Shown here: in pieces, positions 33,101 through 45,700 of the stretch | Layout: each line of letters opens with the position of its first letter | Numbering within the stretch: position 1 is the stretch's first letter | Assembly: GCF_024868665.1 (NCBI RefSeq) | Contig: NC_079913.1 | Coordinates: 12,663,824 to 12,727,823, forward strand | Reading direction: 5' to 3' | DNA length: 64,000 bases | DNA from: Triplophysa rosa | Lineage: Eukaryota > Chordata > Actinopteri > Cypriniformes > Nemacheilidae | Made by a program: the position numbers and the translations under genes | The notes under the pieces: model-generated | Databases searched by the model: none | The model's input: only the letters and a program-made list of their open reading frames with translations | Told to the model about the DNA's origin: nothing

Positions 33101-36100
33101 AGTGACACGAGGCTGTGCAGTCGCCCGTCAATGGCGTCATATCCGCGTTCCCCTTTGTTACCGCCTTTACTGACGTAGAAACCGCATGACAACAGTGTCG
33201 TGGACAAACGCGTAAGTAGTGTCTAGCAAGCCACTAGCTTTTTTCGAACAGTCACTTATTTATGGACCACAATTATTCGCAACAATTATAAAACTTTACC
33301 TCATCTGCTAGCATGATTTCTCGTTCCCGTCTGATTGATGGCCATCAGCGGTGGAGTTGAAGACATCAGATCCCATCATTCCACGCTCCTTCACAGCGTC
33401 ATCAAGCTACGGCATTGTTGTTGTTTTGATCGTGCGCCCTCTAGCGGCGGTTTTTACAAACTGCACCTTTAGTTAACAGCGCTTAACAGAACTTCCAATT
33501 AATAAATGGAACCGCCCACGACCTAAGCAAAGGCAACGCTTTTCTGAACAATGGTAACTACAAAACTGAAAAATATGAATAACTCTTCTAAATCTCAAAG
33601 ATAAATGAACATTAAACACTAAGAAGTATTTCTCTTTACTGAAAAACACATAAAACAACACTTAATTAATAAAATAACTCTTAAAATGCAGTCTTACGCA
33701 AAGCATGCTGGGAAATATAAATCCTCTGCCTAGTTGTAAGAAATATATGTGAACACAACACAAATCATTTATGTAGTGCCAACATGAATGGATTAAATTA
33801 CATAACTGAACCAAATCTTACAAAAATTGTGTTGATTTAATTTATTTAAATTAATCAAATTTGATAAGCAGCAAAACTCATATTTTTCAGGTAGAGTAAC
33901 ATGGACTGGTGTGTATAATTCAAAATGGGAAAAGAAATGAACACAGAAGCTGCAGAGCTCACTTTGTGCCTTATCTCATCCCAAGGAATTTTCTTAGTAA
34001 AGATAATCTGTAGTGCAAAATCCTCTTTGAAAGTACTTGCAGTCGTTTATTCTTAAAGTCCAGAAGAGAAGCTCAAGTGTGTTCCTATTTAAACGGAGAA
34101 TGGCCATGAGCAGGAACACATGAAGGTTTTTGAACAGATCGCAGCATCAAGAACACTTAAGCTCTTGCAGTAAAGACACATTTTTCAAGAATTTGAAACG
34201 GAAAGAAAGAGATAGGGGCCTAGAGGTCAGACAAACACACAAAAATAATCTGTCAGGTGAAAGTGCTAGTGGCATGCGCGGAATCAACATGCATAGTTTA
34301 GAATTGATCAGATGTCTGTTAGATATGCACGCCGACTGATTGGAATGTGTCAGTCACGTTGCGAGCATCTGATTGAGACCTGATGGCTAAATGAGGCGCG
34401 ACGATGCCATATTTTTGACTGGTGAACGTGTGTTTGTGCGACAATATTCTTGAATGGATGCATCACTGGAGGAAATCAGAAGAGTTCCAGTGCCCATCCG
34501 CCCGGCGACAGCCAGTCTCATGACATCCCAGCGGCAAGCAGTGGGGGGACGAGGGGAGAAGTGGTACAGAGAGAAGAGATTAAACGGAATGATAAAAGAA
34601 TGAGTTGGGGAGAGAGAGAAAGCTGATAAGCAAAGAGAGAGTTGTGGAGAGGTAATTCATCGATGCGCTGAAACAGGAGACAGCGGCCGGGGATGGGCAG
34701 ACAATTCCATTTTTTCTTTGTTATTATCAGAAAACATTTATTACTCCTGACCACTTCCCCAAGCTCACCAACTGACCACAACCCAGCTCCTTTGCTTGAG
34801 AGATGAAACAGGTCTGTAGGAAGAGCATTCGCAGCAGGCCAAAGAGAAAACAGTGTGTTGTTGGTAATAAAATGTTGAACTGACCAGTGGGCGACTGCAG
34901 TCTTGAGCGTAGCGTTCTCGCTAAGACGTTATCGGGATCTGACAGGAAGATCATCTGAGGCATTCGTATCAGAAGCCTCTACAACTCATGCCGTGGCCTG
35001 CACCATCAATCACTTGCTGCTAATACCGTAAACAGAGCTAGCAAAGCTAACCAAGCTTGCATGGTCATTCTAGTAACACAAAACAAGGCCAAAGAACAAA
35101 CATGTTGTTTGTTTTTTATTGATACACAATACGCAATATTGTGCGGTATTTTCTCACCAATTCAGAGTTATGTAAGCGCATACCTTCAAGTCTACCTAAC
35201 TTAACAATGTCTTGAAAATAATGCAAGTCTGGTAACCCTAGTTTTTGACAGACTGATAATATCATAGTTTTACTACAAATATCAGAATTAAACTATTGTT
35301 GCTGTAGTAAAATGATAGTTCATTTTCGTGAGACTTGGTCTGTAAAATAAATTCTATTGTTTTTATACGTCATACACACTTTGTGTTAGCATTAAATGAC
35401 AAAAAAGATGGCTTGCGGTTTCTAATCGAGCCACTGAGAGTGACTGTAATTTTGACATCTTCCTTACTTACTTCCATCTCTCTCTATATCTTTTTGTTTT
35501 GCATTCTTTTGGGAATACAGTGGTGTGTTTTTACTTCTACCATCTGAGAAAACTGTAATGCAAAAAAAGTATATTTGCTACGGTCTTCCATAAACCTCTA
35601 TAGAAGATTACCCCACCATGCTTTACTTGCACATTCTGAACCCAGAATTCTATATACTTGCCTTTCAAAAATGAAGCAGCATAGTAATCATAATTTACTT
35701 TCTTTTTTGAAGCTGACTTTGGACTTTGATTTTCACCTTGGGACGGTAGAACAGGCAGAAATCAACTTTCTTTTGAAGCAAGGACATGAACCATACCATC
35801 AAACCAGAATATCAGAATATAAAGAGACTTGGGGGCTATTTTGACCTGGACGAGTCACCACCCAAAATATGATAGAAACCATGCAGCAATGCCCTAGAAA
35901 CACCCTAGCAATGCCCTAGAAATGACCAGCTACCCCATGATAACTGAATTGCAACGGGCTCAAAGATTTTACAGTATCAACTATAAATGACTGTATGATA
36001 TAATCAACATCACTTTATCAAACTAACATATGCTGTGCTACTTACTGCACAGAAATGAACTTGAAATTATTAGCAATGAAACACTTTTTTCAAACCCTAC

Positions 36101-36380
36101 ATAGGTATCTATTAAAAAAATACAAAAAGCTACGACTTAGCATACAGATTTACAGCAATGTTACTATTGTAAGAAATCTTGGGGGGGAATTATTTTCGTA
36201 GTTATTTAAAACAATTCACGTCCTGAAAAAATGTTATAGAAATAAACTGAAATCAACTGAGTGGAATGTACATCATATGAACGTGAAGCATAAACACACA
36301 TTAGAGGGAAATATTAAAAACAAAAAGAAACAACCGGAACAGAATTATGCGAGGCGTGTTCATTTATTATTGATGTGTGA
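33101..36380. other. long stretch without a supported gene
   Basis: 33120-33470 has raised CpG and a palindromic 'cgtcattgac'-type context that may be another decayed element. 34520-34680 is purine-rich. 35880-35935 holds degenerate tandem 'caccctagcaatgccctaga' units, a short minisatellite. Reading frames of 60-90 codons show no domain. Confidence 0.45.
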
Positions 36381-36415
36381 TGAATAGCCAGGTCTCCGGT
36401 GCACCATATTGAGTT

Positions 36416-36598
36416 TCACTCCCTCTTTGCTGCCTTTAAATATTCTTCTAGACTGAGAGCTTCAAAGTTAACTTCAATTACAGTCGTGATTAGATCTACA
36501 CAAGCCTCCATTAGCGGATATTTAAGCTTCAGGCCCAGAAAGCCCTCATCGCGGACTGGGTCAAACACAAGAATACGCCATATTGATTTACTTACCAC
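36416..36598 (-). CDS. isolated short frame with protein-like composition, unrecognised
   Basis: The minus strand reads LVFDPVRDEGFLGLKLKYPL, MEACVDLITTVIEV and NFEALSLEEYLKAAKRE then a stop. The sequence is unusually protein-like (amphipathic, acidic/basic balance), ends in a clean stop, and could be the 3' exon of a gene or a fragment of a transposon protein. I do not recognise it. No neighbouring exon is apparent, and an ATG at its start is not needed if it is an exon. Confidence 0.28.
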   Translation of the reverse strand: MVSKSIWRILVFDPVRDEGFLGLKLKYPLMEACVDLITTVIEVNFEALSLEEYLKAAKRE

Positions 36599-37079
36599 TA
36601 GTGTTTTTTCTGGGGTTTTGTCTGTTCAAGAATTATTCTATCAGGGTTTCCCTCTGTAAGAAATGTAAACTGACTGCTTGTTTCTGATTGTTTGAGATTT
36701 CTGATTGTCAGAGGTTTCGCTGTGTACTGGTTGTGGTGCAACCGTTGACAAAGTTGTCACACAAAGTCTCATTTCCTAAAGGACTGACATGCTGATGTCA
36801 TGATGTTCTGTAGGCCTATTGATAATATTTGTCAATTAACCATTATCTTACAATGATGACTTTAATTACATTTTCTTTCATTAGGCCATAAGCATGAGTC
36901 TCCTGCTGTCTACATTAGTCGTCGATGACTGAAGTCAAAGTGTGAAGTCTTTAATAGATCATTTTAGTGACAAAATGTAAAATATTGCATAAGAATGCAC
37001 TACTCTAAAGTTTTCGACCCTCAAAAACAGAGACTTTTTGAAATGCAACAGACCCCTTTTTAGTTTGAATTCTCATGGG

Positions 37080-37285
37080 AATTCGTGACTATTTTACGAG
37101 GTGGCTTATTCGTATGAATACGATCTTATTTATGAGTGTTATTACAATTTGTTTTCATGCTACTGACTTTAGGTTTAGGGGTTGGGTTAGGGCAGGGGTG
37201 TCAGGATTATTTTTTTCTAATAATTGTTCATTAAATTGTACGATTGACATACGAATTTACCACCTCATAAAATAGTTACAAATTG
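37080..37285. mobile_element. MITE with 'aattcgtgactattttacgaggtgg' type ends
   Basis: Left 'aattcgtgactattttacga' and right 'ataaaatagttacaaatt' are inverted copies (the core is 'actattttacgaggtgg' against 'ccacctcataaaatagt'). The 206-bp interior includes 'gtttaggggttgggttaggg'. It is a common cyprinid non-autonomous DNA element. Its 66-codon frame is not a gene. Confidence 0.75.
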
Positions 37286-37578
37286 AAGCCATTGTGTGTT
37301 CCTTCACTGATCCGTCCATCCTCTATCATATGACCATTATGCTACTGGAAGATGACAACGATCAGCCTCAACAATCGTGTAAAAAATGTCATACATAACA
37401 CCTCATCGCCTGTCCACATGAAGACGTCCTTGTTTTTCCTCGCCATCATGGTCATTGTTGTACATACCGGTCTATGACTAGTACCCAACTGTGTGAACAA
37501 CCAACTTCTTGTTTACACATTCTTAGTGAAAGGCTTTGCTGTTTTGTGATGATATCAGAAAATCTGTGTCGTCAGAAC

Positions 37579-38108
37579 TAGTGATAGATCGATATATTGC
37601 AGTGGCCGATATATCGGCCAATATTTGGAAGTTTTTAATTATCGGCAGATATATTTTTACGAATGGATGATATTTTCTGTTTGGCCGCCATACAGCACAT
37701 TAGCATTTTATTCATAAAAATGCCACACATATGTAAAGCAGGCATTTGACACTTAGTAATGTAATAAGACTATAGTAAAATAGGTCATGTAAGGTGGATC
37801 AGACACAAAAATTGTATATATCAATAATATATTTAAATTGCTATATTTTACTCATATTAAGCCACGTTTAATATGAGTACGTTTAACTAATATAACGTCA
37901 AGTGTGGACCTCTTTATGTGTTCAAGTCTGTTTACGTAATACTATTATTATTGTTCATGTAGTTTAATCAATTTTCGGTATGTCTCTCATTTACGTATTT
38001 AATTGCATTTTGTTATATCCGCTATTTATCGGCCAATCGGCCACAGTGCTTTCTTAATATCGGTATCGGCATCAGCCATTACAAAAAACCCATATCGGTC
38101 GACAACTA
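37579..38108. mobile_element. hAT-like MITE with 8-bp TSD GTCAGAAC
   Basis: Ends 'tagtgatagatcgatatat' and 'atatcggtcgacaacta' are imperfect inverted repeats built around 'cgatat/atatcg' motifs ('ccgatatatcggcc' at about 37606). GTCAGAAC at 37571-37578 and 38109-38116 is an exact 8-bp target duplication, as for hAT. The 530-bp interior is AT-rich without a transposase. Confidence 0.85.
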
Positions 38109-38479
38109 GTCAGAACATAACTTTCGTTCAGTTCATGTGTGATTAGTCATGATTGAGTATGATTTAAAGCTCAGTTGATTGGCTCAATGATGCACACTAA
38201 TTGGAGATGTCATTAGAGATGAATGGAGTTGAATGAGAACAAAAGGTAGACCCCCTTGAGCTTTAAAATCAGAACTTTCCTACCTGTATTGACATGTTTC
38301 TTAAAATATGAAAGAAGGCAGGCATTTCAAATTGTCACTTTGTTAATAGCCAACAGCTGTTCATAACACAGCTGTGAATCATGAGTTGCTACTTGCTTTC
38401 CTGCTTGCTAATTGCTTCTTTTCCTAGAGCATTTTATTAGACACAAATGTAGATACTGACGTCAAGATGAGTTGTCAAT

Positions 38480-38655
38480 ATTCAACCGTTGGGTTAAATT
38501 AACCCATCAAATGGTTTATATTTGACACAATGATGGGTTAAAACAACCCAGCATTTTGGGTTGAAACAACCAAGCATAGTTTAATTCATAACCCAACGGT
38601 TGGGTTTGTCCATTTTTGACCCAATGCTGGGTTGAAGATAACCCAACCTTTTTTA
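38480..38655. mobile_element. MITE built from 'aacccaacggttgggtt' motifs
   Basis: Repeated inverted motifs 'ccgttgggttaaattaaccc', 'acccagcattttgggttg', 'aacccaacggttgggttt' and 'acccaatgctgggttgaag' make the stretch foldable along its length. This is a familiar fish interspersed repeat. Exact ends are uncertain. Confidence 0.65.
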
Positions 38656-39395
38656 TAGCGCAATTTTTGTCAACTTAAAAGAGCACATTAGCATCCAGAT
38701 GCTGACATGAACTAATAGCCACAAATATCCAATTTTGATTTCAATGAGACTTAAAAAAGTGTGCAGAATAAGGTCGCACCAAAAAACAGGCCCTCAAGGA
38801 AGCCAATCCAATGGGAGACAACAGGAAGGAAACAGAGATGGTGAGAAAAGAAGACGGAGAGTGAGAGAAGGGGAGATGGAGGAAGAGAGAAGGGGAATGA
38901 GATTAAAAAAGGGAGGGAGAGAGGCAGAGGGCCGCTGAAGCGGGAGAGGAGGGGAAGATATATGAGCGTCCTGAATGATTGTGACAAGCATAGACCATAT
39001 CAGCCACTGTTTGTTTGCACACCACGTCTCTCGCGCTCTATCCCCCCACATCACATTAAAGCGACCTGTCTCACTCTCTCTGTCTCTCTGACTCTCTCTC
39101 TCTCCCCATCTCATCACCTGACACACAGCCAGATGTTATAGACTGATAAAGGCCCCTGGCCCTTCCCTTCACAACCGGTACCTACACACATTTATAAAGC
39201 ATACTGTAAATATAATCACACACACTCATGATCACCTGATCGAGCCCAGAATCAAATGCATTATGATGCTTCAGCCATTTATTAAAGAGGGAGAAAAGAT
39301 GTGACCAGTATAGAAGAGTGACTAACTAAAGTCGCGACGCTACTGACTTAACATTTCCTCTAGTAGTGTGACTAAAAAAGTTTGTCAAAAGAATG
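38656..39395. other. purine-rich then CT-rich intergenic DNA
   Basis: 38840-38960 is a plus-strand purine run (GAGA/GGGA motifs) and 39060-39105 is its pyrimidine counterpart (CTCTCTCTG). Low-complexity frames here (poly-E/R or poly-S/L) are not genes. Confidence 0.6.
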
Positions 39396-39790
39396 GACAT
39401 TTTTTGTATGCTGGAGCGACAGAAATATACTGTAAAATATTTTTTTCCTGTAAAATTACAGTATATATAATAAATAGTTTTCCCCGTTTTTCTTGTACTT
39501 TTGCTCTTTTTGTGTAATGTTACGGTTTTTGACCATATTTCAAAAATAAACTAAACAAAATCCTGCTAAAAAATGACATTTTCAGGCAGTTGGGGCACAA
39601 GAAATAAACTGTAAAATAACAGTTTTCCCTTTTAAAGTTAAATGTTTCACTGTTTTGTAAATTTACGTTTTTTTCCGGAAATTTTACGGTTTTTGAGCGC
39701 ATTTCAAAAAGTTCTGAATTCTGTTGTTTTTGACATTACACGCAAAAAATCTTTAAAATAACTGAAAAAATCTATAAAATTACGTTTTTT
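39396..39790. repeat. dispersed 'ctgtaaaataacagttttcc' repeat, copy A
   Basis: Tandemly arranged diverged modules 'ctggagcgacagaaatatac', 'ctgtaaaata..ttttcc' and 'ttacggtttttgac.atatttcaaaa' recur here two to three times and again at 60600-61075. It is a decayed fish DNA element with internal repetition; polarity and ends are unclear. Confidence 0.65.
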
Positions 39791-40089
39791 TTAAATGTAG
39801 CTTAACATAAATATACAAATTTAGTTTTTTGTAAGCTTGAGCTACTTTTAATGAGTAGCTTGGGAGGCTATAGTTTCAAAGTATGCCCCCAACACAGAGC
39901 AATATGAGCAGAAAATGTATAAAAAAGAATTGGGAGAGATATTGCGATTCAAAGCAAGCAAGCAAAGATGGGACCATCACACAAGAAAAGACAGAAAGGG
40001 AAACGATATAAATGGGTTCACCGTGAGCTTCCTGGCTCTTCAATCATTTTTCTTTGTCATAATCGGTTTATTCCATAACTGCTTCTCCT

Positions 40090-40320
40090 CACATCATCAT
40101 TAGTCGCTGATAATGACATTATTCAATAGGGGAAGGAGAATTATGCTGTCGCCGCGCTATCAGATGAGTTTTTTTTTTCTGTTCACGGCCATTTCCGCGG
40201 GCCTCTCATGCTACGCTTTCAACCGATAGAGCTTGTTTGCGATAGTAATTACAATTTAATGACCGCCATGTCCGTTGCTGTTATTGCTGGAAAATAACGT
40301 CATTATATCACTTTTTCATG
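40090..40320. other. candidate conserved non-coding element
   Basis: A unique, repeat-free block with balanced composition and homeobox-like cores ('gcgatagtaattac', 'caatttaatgacc', 'gataatgacattattc'). It is bounded by ordinary AT-rich DNA and has no convincing coding frame. Conservation cannot be judged from one sequence. Confidence 0.3.
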
Positions 40321-40934
40321 CATTTGCCACAGAGTGGGTGTGTTCCGTAAATACTGCGGAATAAATTGGAGTGTCTGAAAATAAGTGAACTTGATTACTC
40401 TGATTAGATTGTGATGTCACAATGCAAGTGCTTCTAGAGGGGTTGGCAATAACTGTGGTGGTGTAGCAGGATATTTGCAGTAAATCAAGTTTGATAAGGC
40501 TTTAAGATGAAGAAACGGCAATACTGGCAAAGCAAGTTTTTACCTTTTCTGAAGAAAATAACCGTATTTTTTGCTTAAAATTATTTAGACATTTTTGTAA
40601 ATAAGGACAAGTGATACATAGAATAATTATTTTCAGCTGTATGCATACAGAACATTGTTCTTGTTGCATAAAAGAGTACAGAACAGTACTCTACTCTCAG
40701 CCAGTCTTGTCTTCCAAGCTTACCACAGCGAGCAGGATGCAGTTCATGGCCTGACCTGATGGTAGAGCGGAGAATGGGAAGTGGGGACCTGACAAGAGCT
40801 GAGATGATAGAGCTGGATAAAGAAGGACGCGGTCTCTTGACATGTCTTCACCACAAAATTTCAAATGCTATTAGATTATTAATGATAATCTTAAACTATA
40901 ATTTATTTTATTATTAAGTTTATTTATTTTATTT

Positions 40935-41515
40935 AGCCTTGTTGTGCAAGCTCTCTGGAGCTTGTGCAGAGGCAGCAGCTTTTGCCAGAGGGGAACTGGA
41001 ATCCCCTGGTTGGGCCTGGGTTCTCCTGAGGTTTTTTTTCTCGATTAGAGTTTTGGGTTCCTCGCCACCGTTTGCATACTGTTTTTGCACTATCTGCCTG
41101 ACCGGGGGGCTGCTTTAGAATTTTAAAGTTTTACTTAATTAATATTGCATATAGGAATTTATAGTCTGTTATATTTGACCTGTGCTTCTCTCTCCTTTAT
41201 CCTATATGTGTGCTCTCACTGAGCGTGTGTGTGCGTACTTGTCTGTGTACGTACGTGTGTGTGTTTGTGTTGTGTGTGTGTGCGTGCGCATCCGTGTGTG
41301 TGTCTCTATGTCTATGTGTGTTAGTACGTGTGCATATTGTGTGTGTGGAGTGTTTTGTATGTGGGTATGTCTGTCTTCTGTGTTTTCAACCTTTTCTTGT
41401 TTTTGCAGGTACAACTTTAATTATTTTGCTTATAGTCAATCTGTCTCATGTACAGCTGCTTTGTAACAATGAAAATTGTAAAAGCGCTATATAAATAAAG
41501 TTGAGTTGAGTTGAG
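40935..41515 (+). mobile_element. non-LTR-type retroelement 3' end with (TTGAG)n tail
   Basis: The segment 'ctcgattagagttttgggtt', 'cctcgccaccg' and 'actatctgcctgaccggggg' leads to 'acagctgctttgtaacaatg', 'aaagcgctatataaataaag' and three TTGAG units at 41501-41515. The pentanucleotide tail and the 'gcgctatataaataaag' end are typical of fish LINE or LINE-mobilised 3' ends. A TG-rich microsatellite (41217-41360) lies inside it and produces the cysteine/valine-rich frames. Confidence 0.6.
41217..41360. repeat. imperfect (TG)n microsatellite
   Basis: Interrupted TG repeats with 'gtgcgtacttg' and 'tgtctctatg' interruptions, within the retroelement 3' end. Confidence 0.8.
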
Positions 41516-43334
41516 AACCTTTAACATCCAAAGAACCTGTTTCACAAAAGTTCTGTATAGTCGAAAAGATAAAGAAGGAATGGTTGTTTTAAGCACCTTT
41601 GACTGGATGGTTCTTTGAGAAACCAAAAATGGCTCTTCTGGCATCACAATGGAACGATCTTTTGCAGCACTTTTCTTTTTAAGAGCATGGACAAATACGT
41701 CTATGGAATTTATTCAAAATCAAGAGTAAGGGTAAAGTCAATCATTTATAAAAGAATGTTTACATTATATTTGAATTTTTTTTATTTTTTTTAAGGGACT
41801 AGCCATTTAAAACCCCTTATGGTCAACCACCTACCTCAAGGCCACGTGATGTGGTTTAGATTTTGTTCTCTAATGTTCCAGTATTTTTTCTCACTTTTAT
41901 CACCTACCGTGCAAATTAAAAATTGTTTTTGATCATTTGAGGTAATATTCATACCATTCACAAAATGAATAAGGTATGAATAACAGTAAGTATTGCTTGC
42001 CTAAATGATAAAATGAGAAATGATTGCATGCATTTTGTTTAAACTTACATCATCACATTAAGAGCAGCATCTTCGCTAGATCCAGATTAAATAAAAAAAA
42101 GATGAGATTTGAAATTAGCACAAATAGTAAAATCTTTGTTCAGGATTGGTGATAATCAGGCTATGAGTACAAGCTATATGGATCCAAACATGACAAAGGA
42201 TTAAGACGAACCCTCTTACGCAACACCGACGCTAATGGCCGAAACACCCAAACACCACAAACATGCGAGTCTCTCTGAACAACGCACATACGTTAAACCT
42301 TTAGAAGACATTTTGTGCGTCCCAATCAATGCGACAAAGATGATAACAAGCATTCAGCCTCTGTCGGAGGCCCCAGCTCTCCTCTATCGGCCAAAGTCAT
42401 CAGCAAAATTTTCTACACTCGGGGGGACACACGCCAAGGCGCAGCGTGACAAATACGGCAGGGGGTGCATCAAGAAGATAAGCTCTAAATAATGCCACTC
42501 TGACACGAGAGAGAGAGAATGGGCAGATGAGGCCACGCCATGCCATTCTGACAACACAGAGATGTTTCAGGCCCCGTTAAATGTATTAAAACGCTTAATG
42601 CAGGCATGCAGATGGAATCCGTGGGGGAATCGGGGGCGTAGAGTGTTTTATCCCATCTTCCGATGGCCCTTTTTGTTTTCCGTAGGCAATTAACTGCGGA
42701 GTGAACGGCAAAGGAGAATCAGAGTGACAGTGTGAAGAGAACATGTCAAAAAGGCCCTACGGAGAAAAGATAGGCTGAAAGAGAGACAGATTCTGCTTGC
42801 ATGTGTCCCAAGAGCTGTGAAAAAGAAAGAAAGTGAAAAAGATAGATAAATATGGACCAGATAAAAGGTGTTTATTCGATTAGGAGGGGTACATGGGATC
42901 CACAATGCCAGTATTGTTTAGGATGTGCTAAGTGCGTGTGTGTTTCCGCCTTTGATGTTCTGTTTAGTCTCACACATCGCCATGCTGGGATAAACTGGAA
43001 CTTTGTTCACACATTCAAGCATGACAAAACTATCCCACCAAAGTTAAACTCACAATTATCTTCGTATAAATCTAGCGGCTAGGGAATATATAAATCAGAC
43101 AACATTCCACAATGCGCTTCAAACTCAACATCCAAATCAAAGCTCAGTAACACACACACACCGTTACATACCATAGACTTCTGTTGTTTTTGTATTTTGT
43201 ACATCTGATTTATACAGATGAATAAGAAAAACACTATATCCTACAGTAACAGTAAAGTTTTTTCAGAGGAAAGTTTTATAAAGAGAAAAGGAGTTAGATT
43301 TGCATCGTTCGTTGTTTCAGAAGTGTAAACCGGT
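41516..43334. other. no gene seen; part possibly conserved non-coding
   Basis: 42180-42740 is unique, more GC-balanced and rich in short conserved-looking motifs, but frames are short and unrecognised. The rest is AT-rich. Confidence 0.35.
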
Positions 43335-43717
43335 TTAAAGGGACAGTTCACCCAAAAATAAAAAAGTTCTGTCATCATTTACTCACCTTCGAGTTGTTCC
43401 AAATCTGTAAATTCCTTGTTCTGATGAACACAGAAGAATGCTTATAACCAAACAGTTATAGGACCCCATTGAATACCATAGTAGGAAAAAATACTTTATA
43501 ATCTATTTTGTTCTGTTGAACACAAAAGTAGATATTTTGAAGAATGTAGGACAGCAAACAGTTTGGGGAAACTTTTGACTAGTCAGCGGGGTCCAAGAAC
43601 TGTTCGGTTTTCAAGCATTCATCCAAATATCTTTCTTCTGTGTTCATCAGGTTTGAAACAACTGGAGAGAGAGTAATTCATGAAAGAATTTTCATTTTTG
43701 GGTAACTATCCCTTTAA
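43335..43717. mobile_element. TTAA-bounded MITE, copy 4
   Basis: Starts 'ttaaagggacagttcaccca' and ends 'gggtaactatccctttaa'. The interior pairs 'ctgatgaacacagaagaatg' with 'catcagg' and 'cttctgtgttcat', so the 383-bp unit is a long imperfect hairpin of the same class as the element at 4123. Confidence 0.88.
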
Positions 43718-44428
43718 ACTGTTTAAAAATAGGATAATCAAAATACAAAAATGTTTGTTTTAATTATTTGTTTTATAATTATAATTAATTTAATTTATTA
43801 GTCTGTTTCAACATTCTTATCAGCAACGTCGTCATCATTACATTTTATGAGATAATATGATTGTTTTTTTTGTTCTTCTCTCAGATTCTCTCAGAACTTT
43901 CACTTTAAAAATGTGAGAAATGATTATAAAAAATAGAATCACATATTAAAACTATGATAAAAAGAGTGACTATTTATTATTATTATTATATGATTATTTA
44001 TTGTGCGAACATTATTCTGTGGCAAAAACGTGCTGTGGTAGGGTTTGTGCATAACAGGAAGGAAGGATGTGATAACTCAAAAAATGTACACATCAAGTAA
44101 TGACTTTACATTTTTTACATTTTTGGGGAATATTTTTGTAAATTCTTTCCAAACAGGCTATTTACTATTATTGCTAGCCTTAGCAAGACAATAGTATCTG
44201 CCATTTTATAAAAAAAAACTTTGAATGTCATTTTGAATGAAATGCATAAGAATGTATGAATTTCTTAAAGGCCATTGGGCCAAAGGTGCCCATCGTTTAC
44301 TAATATGATCAGAGACATTACATACCATGTGTCTCACCCAAATATTATAATAGTTGTGCTTTCATATAAAAGCATATAATTAAAAGTAGAAATATGCCAT
44401 CTATGATTTGTGATTTCCCCACCACTAC

Positions 44429-44463
<35 letters not shown>

Positions 44464-45240
44464 ACTCTGTATTAACATGTTGTGGATAATGGCAGGTTAG
44501 ACATCCTCTCACAACCTGTGTTTCTATCAGAGAGTTACTGTGTCCTTCCGAGTCACAATTAATTAAATTCCTTTTAAACTTGACTCAAAGAGACATCAGT
44601 GGGATGGATCAGAAGCAAACAAGAGGAAGAGCAAAAGACATAAACAGAATAAACCCAAGTAATCTATCTCTTGTCCCAATCTGCTTTGGCAGAGAGTGAG
44701 GAGCTCTAATGCCAGATCAGGCCAACACCAAACACAAAAAATCCTTATCACTTCTTACCGCACAGATTAAACACGACCTTGTCGCATCGTGTTCAGATAC
44801 CGCTTTGCCGCCACTGGCTATGAGGACTTTGTGTGTGTTTAGATATCTGTGTATTTGTGGTTTACTGTCTCCCAAAATCCATTAATGTTTTCAGACTAGA
44901 ATATTTGATATATAAGAACTAAGTACATTTTTAATTTGATAGTTTCAGAGCCATTTTCACTGTCTTTGAAACAGCTTGCATCCAAATGTGAACGGTGTCT
45001 TTTTTTCTTTTCTTTTTTTCTAAATTTTGCAGGTGTCTTACAGTAACCAAAGGTACATTATAGTTCATGTCATTAACTATGGCATGTTCAGCAATGAGAA
45101 AGTGTCCAAACATTTGTCTTTAATCTGAACATTATATTGCTTTTCATGATTTAAAACTTAAAAGCACCCGTTTGGAAAATGCCCTTGAAAATTGTGTGGT
45201 TGCAGTGTCTTTGTTTTACCTTCAATATGTGATTTAAGAG
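43718..45240. other. no gene seen; (CT)n at 44432-44461
   Basis: AT-rich intergenic DNA with a 30-base CT microsatellite at 44432-44461. No coding feature. Confidence 0.55.
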
Positions 45241-45700
45241 ATTTTTGTATGTCATGTAAAGGATATTGTACAGGCAGCCGGTTGAAATAAGGTCTTATTT
45301 CGCGATAACAGCCGGCTGCTTGTACACACTTGTTACACGGCTACTTGCCACATGAGAAAAAACTGGACATGAAATGTGAATTTGAAATATTTTATTAGCT
45401 CATTTTTACCTAATGCAGATCTTCCATGAGGAAAAGCAGTTTACTTTCAGTTTTAAGGTAAGAAACGACATTCAAATGTCACGAAGAGGCAATTTGTTTG
45501 AATCATTTGTAAATATAATGTCATATATGTTATTAAAAGACATATTTGTATTTAATTTGTCAAAAAAACCTGTCAAAATGATTTGCTGCATCCGGGTTAC
45601 CGTGTGTTATTAGTTTTGAGAGATTGTTATCTGGGAATAACGAACCTGCAAATGGCCAATCAGAATCAAGCATTCCAACGAGCTGTGTAATAAATCATTT
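45241..45700. repeat. decayed interspersed repeat with GC-rich hairpin
   Basis: 45274-45319 is an imperfect hairpin ('gcagccggttgaaataag' opposite 'cttatttcgcgataacagcc'). The segment ends with 'ggccaatcagaatcaagc', the same end motif as the repeats at 10285 and 21903. It looks like a relative of those elements. Confidence 0.4.
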
